Source: Miltoncostaeales bacterium
Lineage (GTDB): Bacteria; Actinomycetota; Thermoleophilia; Miltoncostaeales; Miltoncostaeaceae
Direction: 5' to 3'
Length of the DNA: 14,150 nucleotides
NCBI GenBank assembly: GCA_030829765.1
Contig: JAUROO010000003.1
Coordinates: 1 to 14,150 of the forward strand
Part shown: positions 6,468 through 12,502 of the stretch, piece by piece
Position numbering within the stretch: the first letter of the stretch is position 1
How the letters are laid out: each line of letters begins with the position of its first letter
Notes under the pieces: model-generated
Seen by the model: only the letters and a program-made list of their open reading frames with translations
Told to the model about the DNA's origin: nothing
Databases searched by the model: none
Position numbers and translations under genes: made by a program

Positions 6468-7166
6468 CTACGGCTGCTCCATCCGGGTGCGGTCGATTAT
6501 CCCCCGTCCGACGCGCACCATCGTAGCGCCCGCCTCCACGGCAACGACGAAATCCTGCGATGTGCCCATCGACAGCTCGCGCAGGTCATGCGCCCCCGCC
6601 CAGCGCGGGGCCAGGTCATCGCGCAGGGCCCGCACGGCCTCGAACCACGGACGGGATGCCTCCGGGTCGGCGGCGAACGGGGGCAGCGCCATCAGGCCGG
6701 CGACCTCCACTCCGGCTCCGGACGCACGCTCCAGGGCCGCCTCGAGCACATCGGGGGCGAACCCGCCCTTGCTCTCCTCCTCCGCGATGTTCACCTGCAG
6801 GAGCACGCGCACCGACCCGGCCGCGCGACGGCCGATCTCGTCGATCAGGGAGGCGCGATCCACCGAGTGCACCAGCCGCACGCGTGGCAGGACGTCCCTG
6901 ACCTTCCGGCTCTGCAGGTGTCCGATGAAGTCGAACACGACGTCGTCCCCGATGGCCTGCTGCTTGGCCACCAGGTCCTGCAGCCGGTTCTCGCCGATCA
7001 CGCGGGCCCCGGCCTCCACGAGCGCGCGCGCCTCATCCGGTGACACGTACTTGCCCGCGAGCACAAGCTCGGCGGAGCCCGGCGGCCTGCCGGATGCGCT
7101 GCAGGCATCGTCCATTCGCGCGCGGGCCTCGTCCAGCGCGGCCCGCAGCAGTCCTGCATCGATCAT
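6468..7166 (-). CDS. yggS: PLP homeostasis protein, YggS/PLPBP family
   Basis: Single-domain PLP-binding barrel protein, 232 aa, which controls free pyridoxal phosphate and has no known catalytic activity. The PLP lysine is probably Lys39 in LVLAGKYVS. Other family motifs are GENRLQDL near 58, FIGHLQSRK at 80-88, HSVDRASL near 111, and the phosphate-binding C-terminal segment with LSMGTSQDF and GATMVRVGRGI. The start ATG at 7166 overlaps the pgeF stop as ATGA and has GAGGAGG just upstream. The frame is open further upstream to 7262, but that stretch lies inside pgeF and has no family similarity. It shares an operon with proC, the historical basis of the older name PROSC. Confidence 0.95.
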   Translation of the reverse strand: MIDAGLLRAALDEARARMDDACSASGRPPGSAELVLAGKYVSPDEARALVEAGARVIGENRLQDLVAKQQAIGDDVVFDFIGHLQSRKVRDVLPRVRLVHSVDRASLIDEIGRRAAGSVRVLLQVNIAEEESKGGFAPDVLEAALERASGAGVEVAGLMALPPFAADPEASRPWFEAVRALRDDLAPRWAGAHDLRELSMGTSQDFVVAVEAGATMVRVGRGIIDRTRMEQP

Positions 7167-7924
7167 GCGGCCTCCTCGATCCAGATGATGCCCGCCTGCC
7201 GGCCCGTTTCCCCGCCATCGCGGCGATACGAGAAGAAGAGGGACTCCTCGCAGGCGGTGCACCCGCCCACGCGGTCGATGCGCTCAGGCGGCACACCGGC
7301 CCCTGTCAGGGCCGCTTCGCAGCACGCGCCGAGGTCCACCGCCTGGCCGCGCCGCACGCCGGCGCCGAAGCGGTCTTGGAGTGCAGCCCGCACCTCATCA
7401 CCCACCGGGTAGCAGCACGGTCCGATGTGTGGGCCCACCGCCACGCGCACGCCGCCACCGTCGGCAATCGCGGCGATCGCCGCCTCCAGCACTCCTGCCA
7501 CGAGCCCGCGCCATCCGGCATGCGCCGCCGCGACCCGGGATCCATCGGTGGACCAGGCGAGGACCACGGGGCAATCGGCGCCCATCACCGCGAGGGCGAC
7601 GCCGGGATGCCGGGTGGCAGCCGCATCCGCGTCGGCCACGCCGTCCAGGGCGCCGGCGAAGGAGTCCCGCCCCCCATGGGCGTCGGCCAGGTACACGGCG
7701 GAGCCATGGACCTGGCGCAGTGCCACGGCCCGGACCGGATCGAACCCGAGCTCACGGGCCATGCATGTCCGATTGGCACGGACACGCTCGGGGTCATCGC
7801 CCGTTCCCGCGCCCAGGTTCAGCGAGGCCCGTGGCGCGGTGCTCGTTCCCCCTGCACGGGTGGTGAACGCCGCCCGCACCCGCGGAACACCCGTGCCGAT
7901 GACGATGGGCGCTGGCCCCGTCAT
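7163..7924 (-). CDS. pgeF: PgeF/YfiH-family multicopper-oxidase-like protein (laccase domain)
   Basis: Member of the YfiH/YlmD (DUF152, CNF1-like) family, 253 aa. Family members have been described as purine-nucleoside phosphorylase or deaminase-type enzymes and as peptidoglycan editing factors; which applies here is not shown. The three conserved metal/catalytic residues are visible: His73 in RQVHGSAV, Cys118 in GADCPVVL and His135 in AAHAGWRG. The family sequence GPHIGPCCYPVGDEV follows at 164-178, and C-terminal SLFFSYRRDGGETGRQAG closes the domain. The start ATG at 7924 overlaps the upstream cca stop as ATGA. An open frame continues to 8332 but is antisense-like. Adjacent yggS-sepF fits the usual ylmD-ylmE-ylmF order. 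Confidence 0.94.
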   Translation of the reverse strand: MTGPAPIVIGTGVPRVRAAFTTRAGGTSTAPRASLNLGAGTGDDPERVRANRTCMARELGFDPVRAVALRQVHGSAVYLADAHGGRDSFAGALDGVADADAAATRHPGVALAVMGADCPVVLAWSTDGSRVAAAHAGWRGLVAGVLEAAIAAIADGGGVRVAVGPHIGPCCYPVGDEVRAALQDRFGAGVRRGQAVDLGACCEAALTGAGVPPERIDRVGGCTACEESLFFSYRRDGGETGRQAGIIWIEEAA

Positions 7925-9099
7925 CGGTTCCGCCCCGCCTCGTCCAGGGCGATCACCATCTGCTCCGCGCGCCCGGTGGCCGTGCCGTCGAGGACCGCCC
8001 GGCGTACCGCGCGCAGCGCGCGCCCGATGCCCGGCCCCGGCGCGACGCCTGCCGCGACGAGATCGGAGCCCCCCACCTCTGCAGCCAGGTCGCGCCAGGT
8101 CGCCCACCAGGTGGCGACGGAATCCGCTCCGCCGACGAATGCGCCGATCTGGGCTGCGGCGGGCATGGCGCCCAGCAGGGCGTCCACCTCGGACGGACGC
8201 TTGGCGGCGGCCACCAGCCGGGCGCGCTTCACCCCATCCCGCACCTCCCGCGCAACGGCACGTGCCCATGCCGGCAAGGCGGCGCCTGCTGCGGCTGCGG
8301 GCTCGACGCCGAGGCCCAGACGCAGCGCCCACGGGGACACTGCCGGGGCCCCGGGCCGGGTGAGCGCCACATCGAGTGCTGCAAGGCGGTCCCCGCGCAG
8401 GGTGTCGGGGTCGGGCCAGGACAGGCCGAGCGCAGCGCCCATCTCCAGTGCCACCGTCGCAGAATCCTCCGCAAGGAGCCGCGCCAGCTCATCCGACACC
8501 CGGCTGTGCACCAGCGTGACGCCGCTGGCGGCATCCCTCGCAGCCGCCTCGGTCGCCTCCTCCATGCGGAAGCCCAGCCGGGACGCGTAGCGCAGGGCAC
8601 GCACCACGCGGCTCGGGTCCTCACGAAAGGCATCGGCACGCAGTGAACGGATGCGCTCCGCGCGGATGTCGTCGCGGCCCCCGTGCGGGTCGATGATCTC
8701 CCCGGCCCCGTCCCCATGCAGGACGAAGGCGATCGCGTTCACCGTGAAGTCCCGGCGCGCGAGGTCATCGGCGAGGTCGCCCGGGGAGACATCGGGCAGC
8801 GCCCCCGGGCGTGCGTAGGTCTCCCTCCGCGCAGAGACGAGATCCAGGTGCCGCCCATGGGCGAACTCCACCCGGGCGGTGCCGAACCGCTCGTGCGTGA
8901 CGACCCGACCTCCCAGATCCCGGCCGATCCCGGCGGCGAGGGGGATCGCCTCGCCCTCCACGACCACGTCGACGTCCGGGCCATGCGGAACGCCCAGGAT
9001 GGCATCCCGCACCGCGCCCCCGACGAGGCAGATGCGCGGCGCCGCACCGGGCCACTGGATGCGCGAGAGAATGGGATCGCGCGCGACCCACGCGACCAC
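7921..9099 (-). CDS. cca: CCA tRNA nucleotidyltransferase / poly(A) polymerase family
   Basis: Class II nucleotidyltransferase of the CCA-adding/poly(A) polymerase family, which most likely builds or repairs the 3' CCA of tRNAs. From GTG at 9099 the protein is 392 aa. Motifs in order are VGGAVRDAILG at 26-36, the metal-binding DVDVVVEG at 42-49, RRDFTVNAIA at 115-124, the DPHGGRDDI region at 137-145, and FREDPSRVVRALRYASRLGF near 158-177. The C-terminal half is alpha-helical and less conserved; no clear HD phosphohydrolase motif is seen. The start is uncertain: GTG at 9126 and 9138 are also in frame but overlap the divergent plus-strand gene. No Shine-Dalgarno precedes any of them. CCA-adding and A-adding enzymes cannot be separated by eye. 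Confidence 0.9.
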   Translation of the reverse strand: MVAWVARDPILSRIQWPGAAPRICLVGGAVRDAILGVPHGPDVDVVVEGEAIPLAAGIGRDLGGRVVTHERFGTARVEFAHGRHLDLVSARRETYARPGALPDVSPGDLADDLARRDFTVNAIAFVLHGDGAGEIIDPHGGRDDIRAERIRSLRADAFREDPSRVVRALRYASRLGFRMEEATEAAARDAASGVTLVHSRVSDELARLLAEDSATVALEMGAALGLSWPDPDTLRGDRLAALDVALTRPGAPAVSPWALRLGLGVEPAAAAGAALPAWARAVAREVRDGVKRARLVAAAKRPSEVDALLGAMPAAAQIGAFVGGADSVATWWATWRDLAAEVGGSDLVAAGVAPGPGIGRALRAVRRAVLDGTATGRAEQMVIALDEAGRNR

Positions 9100-9104
9100 C
9101 GCGC

Positions 9105-9110
9105 TAGCAT
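9105..9110 (+). promoter_or_regulatory. Candidate -10 box for a leaderless plus-strand gene
   Basis: TAGCAT fits TANNNT and ends seven bases before the GTG at 9118, the spacing expected when transcription starts at or next to the start codon. No Shine-Dalgarno is visible upstream of that GTG. No good -35 hexamer is seen, so this remains a candidate. Confidence 0.4.
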
Positions 9111-9117
9111 CGGGGCC

Positions 9118-9369
9118 GTGGGAGATCACGTCGCGCACAACCTGTCCGCCGCCGCGCCAGTGGCGCTCGACGGGCTCGCCGAGGCCATTGCACGGTGGGA
9201 GGAGCGCTCCCTCGACGAGCTGCAGCAGGCCTCGGATCGCATGCGCGCCGACGTCCGTTCCTGGGCGGAAGACCCCGCCAACGCCGACCGGCCCATCTCC
9301 GACGCCCCCGTCTACCTCGACCGGATGGCGGTCGAGGTGCTCATCGAGCGCCGGTTCTTCACGGAGTAG
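9118..9369 (+). CDS. Small hypothetical protein (83 aa), only plus-strand gene
   Basis: I do not recognise a family. The protein begins MGDHVAHNLSAAAPVALDG and is acidic, mostly helical in appearance and soluble, with an amphipathic central stretch (IARWEERSLDELQQASDRM) and a C-terminal segment ending ERRFFTE. No signal peptide, membrane segment or cysteine is visible. Coding is supported by third positions: 75 of 83 codons end in G or C, and the opposite strand has no conserved protein here. It starts 18 bases from the divergent cca start and overlaps the end of ridA by 11 bases on the opposite strand. GTG at 9118 is chosen because the frame upstream runs antisense through conserved cca codons. 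It may be leaderless. Confidence 0.72.
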   Translation: MGDHVAHNLSAAAPVALDGLAEAIARWEERSLDELQQASDRMRADVRSWAEDPANADRPISDAPVYLDRMAVEVLIERRFFTE

Positions 9370-9769
9370 CCGTCCGCGCTCCGAGGAGCGCGACCGCCTC
9401 GATCTCGACGGACGCGCCGGCGGGCAGTGCGGCAACGCCGATCGTTGCCCGGGCAGGCGGCGACGACCCGAACCGGGTCCCGTAGGCCTCGTTCATCGCC
9501 GGAAACTGGGTCAGGTCGGTCATGAAGACGGTCGTCTTGACGATGTCCCCCATGTCCCCGCCTGCTGCGCGGAGGATGGCGTCGATATTGGCGAGGCACT
9601 GGCGGGTCTGCTCGGCCACGCCGCCCGGGACGAGCTCGCCGTCCGCGGTGAGCGGCACCTGCCCCGACACGAACAGGAGCTCACCGGCTGCTGCCGCAAC
9701 CGCTTGGCTGTACGGCGCGCCCGCCACGGGGGCGGGGGCATCCTCGGTGCGGATGACCCTGCGGGGCAT
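9359..9769 (-). CDS. ridA: RidA family protein (enamine/imine deaminase)
   Basis: RidA (YjgF/YER057c/UK114) protein, 136 aa, a trimeric enzyme that hydrolyses reactive enamines/imines such as 2-aminoacrylate to ketoacids. Family features are GAPYSQAV near 17-24, LLFVSGQVPL near 31-40, VKTTVFMTDLTQFPAMNEAY near 77-96, and the signature PPARATIGVAALP with the active-site Arg107, then VEIEAVAL. ATG at 9769 has a near-perfect Shine-Dalgarno (GAGGAGGT at 9782-9775) that overlaps the hisF stop codon, and the genes are three bases apart. Its place as last gene of the his operon suggests a repair role linked to that pathway, which is inference. Its 3' end overlaps the convergent plus-strand gene by 11 bases. 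Confidence 0.94.
   Translation of the reverse strand: MPRRVIRTEDAPAPVAGAPYSQAVAAAAGELLFVSGQVPLTADGELVPGGVAEQTRQCLANIDAILRAAGGDMGDIVKTTVFMTDLTQFPAMNEAYGTRFGSSPPARATIGVAALPAGASVEIEAVALLGARTATP
9375..9392 (+). terminator. Hairpin after the plus-strand gene
   Basis: CGCGCTCC (9375-9382) and GGAGCGCG (9385-9392) are exact reverse complements, beginning five bases after the TAG of the plus-strand gene. No U-tract follows. On the minus strand the same bases are coding sequence near the end of ridA. It could end the plus-strand transcript or slow convergent polymerases. Confidence 0.4.
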
Positions 9770-9772
9770 GCC

Positions 9773-10528
9773 CTACCTCCTCACCGGCACGCCGTCACGT
9801 GCCATCGCCGCCTTGACCTCGCCCACCGTATAGACGCCATCATGGAATACCGAGGCAGCGAGCACGGCGTCGGCGTGGCCGCGGGTCACCGCCTCCCCGA
9901 AGTGCGCGAGCGTGCCGGCGCCGCCCGAGGCGATGACCGGCACGGGTGCCGCGGCGGCAATGGCGGCCAGCAGATCGGTGTCGAAGCCCACCTGGGTGCC
10001 GTCGCGGTCCATGCTCGTGACGAGCAGCTCCCCTGCACCGCGCCGAGCTGCCTCGGCGGCCCACGCAACGGCCTCGATCCCGGTCTCCCGGCGTCCACCG
10101 GCCAGGTAGACCTCCCACCCGGAGCCATCGTCCCGCCTCTTGGCATCGATGGCGACGACGATGCACTGGTCACCGAAGCGCATGGCGGCGCGCTCGACCA
10201 GATCCGGATCGCGCACGGCGGCGGAATTCAGTGAGACCTTGTCCGCGCCTGCGGCAAGCACCGCCCGGATGTCCTCCTCGGTCCTCAAGCCGCCGCCGAT
10301 GGTGAAGGGGATGAAGACCTCCTCAGCGGTCCGCTCGACGAGGTGGATGATGGTGTCGCGCTCCTCGTGCGTCGCGGTGATATCGAGGAACACGAGCTCA
10401 TCGGCACCCTCGGCGTCGTAGCGGGCAGCGAGCTCCACCGGATCGCCGGCATCCCGGATGTCCACGAAGTTCACGCCCTTGACCACGCGCCCGCGGTCGA
10501 CGTCGAGACACGGGATGACCCGGATCAC
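9773..10528 (-). CDS. hisF: Imidazole glycerol phosphate synthase, cyclase subunit
   Basis: HisF, 251 aa, the (beta/alpha)8 cyclase of imidazole glycerol phosphate synthase. It uses ammonia from HisH to convert PRFAR to imidazole glycerol phosphate and AICAR. Catalytic aspartates are Asp9 in PCLDVDRGRVVKG and Asp128 in VVAIDAKR. Phosphate-binding loops IGGGLRTEEDI near 77 and VIASGGAG, and the MDRDGTQVGFD loop, are present. GTG at 10528 overlaps the hisA stop as GTGA; there is no visible Shine-Dalgarno, so coupled translation is likely. The length matches the family (about 250). Confidence 0.97.
   Translation of the reverse strand: MIRVIPCLDVDRGRVVKGVNFVDIRDAGDPVELAARYDAEGADELVFLDITATHEERDTIIHLVERTAEEVFIPFTIGGGLRTEEDIRAVLAAGADKVSLNSAAVRDPDLVERAAMRFGDQCIVVAIDAKRRDDGSGWEVYLAGGRRETGIEAVAWAAEAARRGAGELLVTSMDRDGTQVGFDTDLLAAIAAAAPVPVIASGGAGTLAHFGEAVTRGHADAVLAASVFHDGVYTVGEVKAAMARDGVPVRR
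9775..9782 (-). promoter_or_regulatory. Shine-Dalgarno site for ridA
   Basis: GAGGAGGT on the minus strand overlaps the hisF TAG and lies five bases before the ridA ATG. It implies that ridA is translated efficiently and partly independently, unlike hisF and hisA, whose starts lack a good site. Confidence 0.85.
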
Positions 10529-11265
10529 GGCGCGGCGGCGGCCAGCGTGGCCACGGCGTCGGCCACGGTGAAGCGGCCCTCGTACAGGGCCCGGCCCACG
10601 ATGACGCCCCGGATGTTCGGCAGGCCCAGCCGGGACAGCGCCACGAGGTCGTCGAGCGACGAGATGCCGCCCGACGCCAGGATCGTCAGCGGCGGCGCGG
10701 CGTTCGACAGGCGCCGGAGGGCCTCGAGGTTGGGTCCGCCAAGGGTGCCGTCCCGGCCGATGTCGGTGTAGAGCAGGTGCCGCACACCGGTGCGGGCGAG
10801 CTCAGCCGCGACGTCAACGGCGGTGCGGTCCGACACCTGCGTCCATCCGTGCGTGGCCACGCGGCCATCCCGGGCGTCCAGGGCGACCACGAGGCGGTCG
10901 CCCAGCCGGCCGGTGGCCCAGCGCAGGAACTCCTCGTCCTCGATCACCGCGGTGCCCACCACCACGCGATCGACACCCGTGGCGATGGCGGTCTCCACGG
11001 CGGGCTGGTCGCGCAGTCCGCCCCCGAGCTGCACCGTTCCGGGGAATGTGGCGGCGAGCTGCGCGATGATCGGAGCGTGCACGGGGTTCCCCTCGAGCGC
11101 CCCATCCAGGTCCACGACGTGCAGGTTCGTCGCGCCCTCACGGGCGAAGGCCCGCGCCTGCGCCACCGGGTCGTCGTTGAACACCGTCGTCCGTGCGAAG
11201 TCGCCCTGCACCAGGCGAACGGCCGCGCCATCCCGCAGGTCAATTGCCGGATAGAGCTCGATCAC
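10525..11265 (-). CDS. hisA: ProFAR isomerase (HisA)
   Basis: HisA, 246 aa, catalyses the Amadori rearrangement of ProFAR to PRFAR on a (beta/alpha)8 barrel. The catalytic residues are Asp9 in PAIDLRDG and Asp130 in VVALDARDG, and further conserved loops are GGGLRD at 81-86, YTDIGRDGTLGGPN near 166-179 and ILASGGISSLDDL. GTG at 11265 overlaps the hisH stop as GTGA and begins right at the first beta strand; the open frame upstream to 11364 belongs to hisH sequence in another frame. Actinobacteria often use a bifunctional HisA/TrpF enzyme (PriA). From sequence alone I cannot exclude that role, but no specific PriA signature stood out. Confidence 0.95.
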   Translation of the reverse strand: MIELYPAIDLRDGAAVRLVQGDFARTTVFNDDPVAQARAFAREGATNLHVVDLDGALEGNPVHAPIIAQLAATFPGTVQLGGGLRDQPAVETAIATGVDRVVVGTAVIEDEEFLRWATGRLGDRLVVALDARDGRVATHGWTQVSDRTAVDVAAELARTGVRHLLYTDIGRDGTLGGPNLEALRRLSNAAPPLTILASGGISSLDDLVALSRLGLPNIRGVIVGRALYEGRFTVADAVATLAAAAP

Positions 11266-11918
11266 GACGCCACCATCTGGCCGGACTGCACGCCGGCGAG
11301 CCAGCGGTCGAGCAGCGCAAGGCCGGCGGCGCTGGACTTCTCGGGGTGGAATTGCACCCCGCATGCGCCTCCACGCGCGACGGCTGCGGTGAACCCGACG
11401 CCGTGCTCTGACGTACCGATGACATCAGCGGGGTCGTCGGGGATGCACGAATAGGAGTGAACGAAGTAGTACGTCCGCTCGGCCGGCCCGCCGGAGGCCG
11501 GGGCGAGCGCCGCGCCTTCTCGCCAATGCACCTCGCTCCATCCGATGTGCGGGACCTTGGCCGACGTGCGCAGCCGTTCGACGTGCCCCGGGATGAGCCC
11601 CAGGCCGCGTGCGCCCGGGCTCTCCTCGCTCTGGTCGAACAGCAACTGCATACCGAGACAGATGCCCAATACCGGGGTGCCGGAGGCCGCGACCTCGCGC
11701 AGCATCGCGGTGAACCCGCGCTCATCCAGCCGCTCCATGGCCGCCCCAAAGCGGCCGACACCCGGGAGAAGCACGGCGTCGCTGCCCCGGGCCGCCCCCG
11801 GATCGCGGCACACCTGCACGCGGGCGCCCAGGCGCTCAAGCGCCTTCCCCGCGCTGCGGAGGTTGCTCATGTCGTAATCAAGGAGGGCCACCCGCGGCCC
11901 ATCACCCGCTGGGGTCAC
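11262..11918 (-). CDS. hisH: Imidazole glycerol phosphate synthase, glutamine amidotransferase subunit
   Basis: HisH, 218 aa, the class I glutaminase that feeds ammonia to HisF. The triad is Cys87 in GICLGMQLLF, His191 and Glu193 in GVQFHPEKS. The oxyanion region LLPGVGRFG near 50-58 and the interface sequence KVPHIGWSEV at 121-130 are also present. Start GTG at 11918 overlaps the hisB stop as GTGA. The open frame continues to 12005, but that part lies antisense-like within hisB and has no HisH similarity. The Shine-Dalgarno is weak, suggesting coupling to hisB. Confidence 0.95.
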   Translation of the reverse strand: MTPAGDGPRVALLDYDMSNLRSAGKALERLGARVQVCRDPGAARGSDAVLLPGVGRFGAAMERLDERGFTAMLREVAASGTPVLGICLGMQLLFDQSEESPGARGLGLIPGHVERLRTSAKVPHIGWSEVHWREGAALAPASGGPAERTYYFVHSYSCIPDDPADVIGTSEHGVGFTAAVARGGACGVQFHPEKSSAAGLALLDRWLAGVQSGQMVAS

Positions 11919-12502
11919 AGCGTGCCCTTGCTGGATGGCACCCCCGTCACCCGTGGGTTCGGGGCCACGGCGCCGCGGAGTGCACGGGCCAGGCCCTTGA
12001 AGCACCCCTCGATCACGTGGTGGGGACCACCGGGCTTCAGCACGTCCACGTGAAGGGTCATGCGCGCGGCGCTCGAGAAGCCCCTGAGGAACTCGGCCAC
12101 GAGGTCGGTCTCGAACCCTCCGATGACCATGGGCGGGAGGTCGGCATCGAACGACAGGAAGGGGCGCCCGGACAGGTCGATCGCCACCTGCACCAGCACC
12201 TCGTCCATGGGGACGAGCGCACTGCCGTACCGCTCGATGCCGCTGCGGTCGCCCAGCGCGGTGTCGAGTGCCTGCCCGAGGGTGATGCCGGTGTCCTCCA
12301 CCGTGTGGTGGCTGCCGGTCTCGAGGTCCCCGCGCGCGCTGATCGACATGTCGATCAGCGAGTGCCGGGCAAGCAGCACCAGCATGTGATCGAAGAAACC
12401 GATGCCGGTGACCGCCTCGGCCACACCTGCACCGTCGACGTCGATGCGCGCCTCGACGTCGGTCTCCCCTGTGGTCCGGCGAATGGTTGCTGTTCTGCTC
12501 AT
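11915..12502 (-). CDS. hisB: Imidazoleglycerol-phosphate dehydratase
   Basis: HisB dehydratase, 195 aa, which converts imidazole glycerol phosphate to imidazole acetol phosphate. The manganese-binding histidine motifs are GFFDHMLVLLARHS near 35-48, HHTVEDTGI at 65-73 and HHVIEGCFKGLARAL at 161-175. It is monofunctional: there is no N-terminal histidinol-phosphatase domain as in E. coli HisB. ATG at 12502 shares one base with the hisD stop (TGATG). An open frame to 12952 lies inside hisD and is not part of this protein. The C-terminus ends VPSSKGTL, a typical IGPD tail. Confidence 0.96.
   Translation of the reverse strand: MSRTATIRRTTGETDVEARIDVDGAGVAEAVTGIGFFDHMLVLLARHSLIDMSISARGDLETGSHHTVEDTGITLGQALDTALGDRSGIERYGSALVPMDEVLVQVAIDLSGRPFLSFDADLPPMVIGGFETDLVAEFLRGFSSAARMTLHVDVLKPGGPHHVIEGCFKGLARALRGAVAPNPRVTGVPSSKGTL

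Noticed and set aside
7050..7060. Unusual PLP-lysine context in YggS (LAGKYVS rather than VSKTK)
   Set aside because: The lysine itself is retained and the surrounding family motifs are intact; this region varies among homologues, so it is not taken as loss of function.
7925..8332. N-terminal extension of pgeF to 8332
   Set aside because: It is Arg/Gly-rich and lies inside the cca C-terminal region in another frame; ATG at 7924 overlaps the cca stop and gives the family length.
7040..8590. 516-codon open frame on the plus strand
   Set aside because: It runs antisense to yggS, pgeF and cca, whose motifs are unmistakable. Its product is Arg/Pro/Ala/Ser-rich without any recognisable fold, as expected for a GC-rich shadow frame.
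9100..9435. N-terminal extension of cca to 9435 (504 aa total)
   Set aside because: The extension lacks family similarity and is antisense to the better-supported plus-strand gene at 9118-9369.
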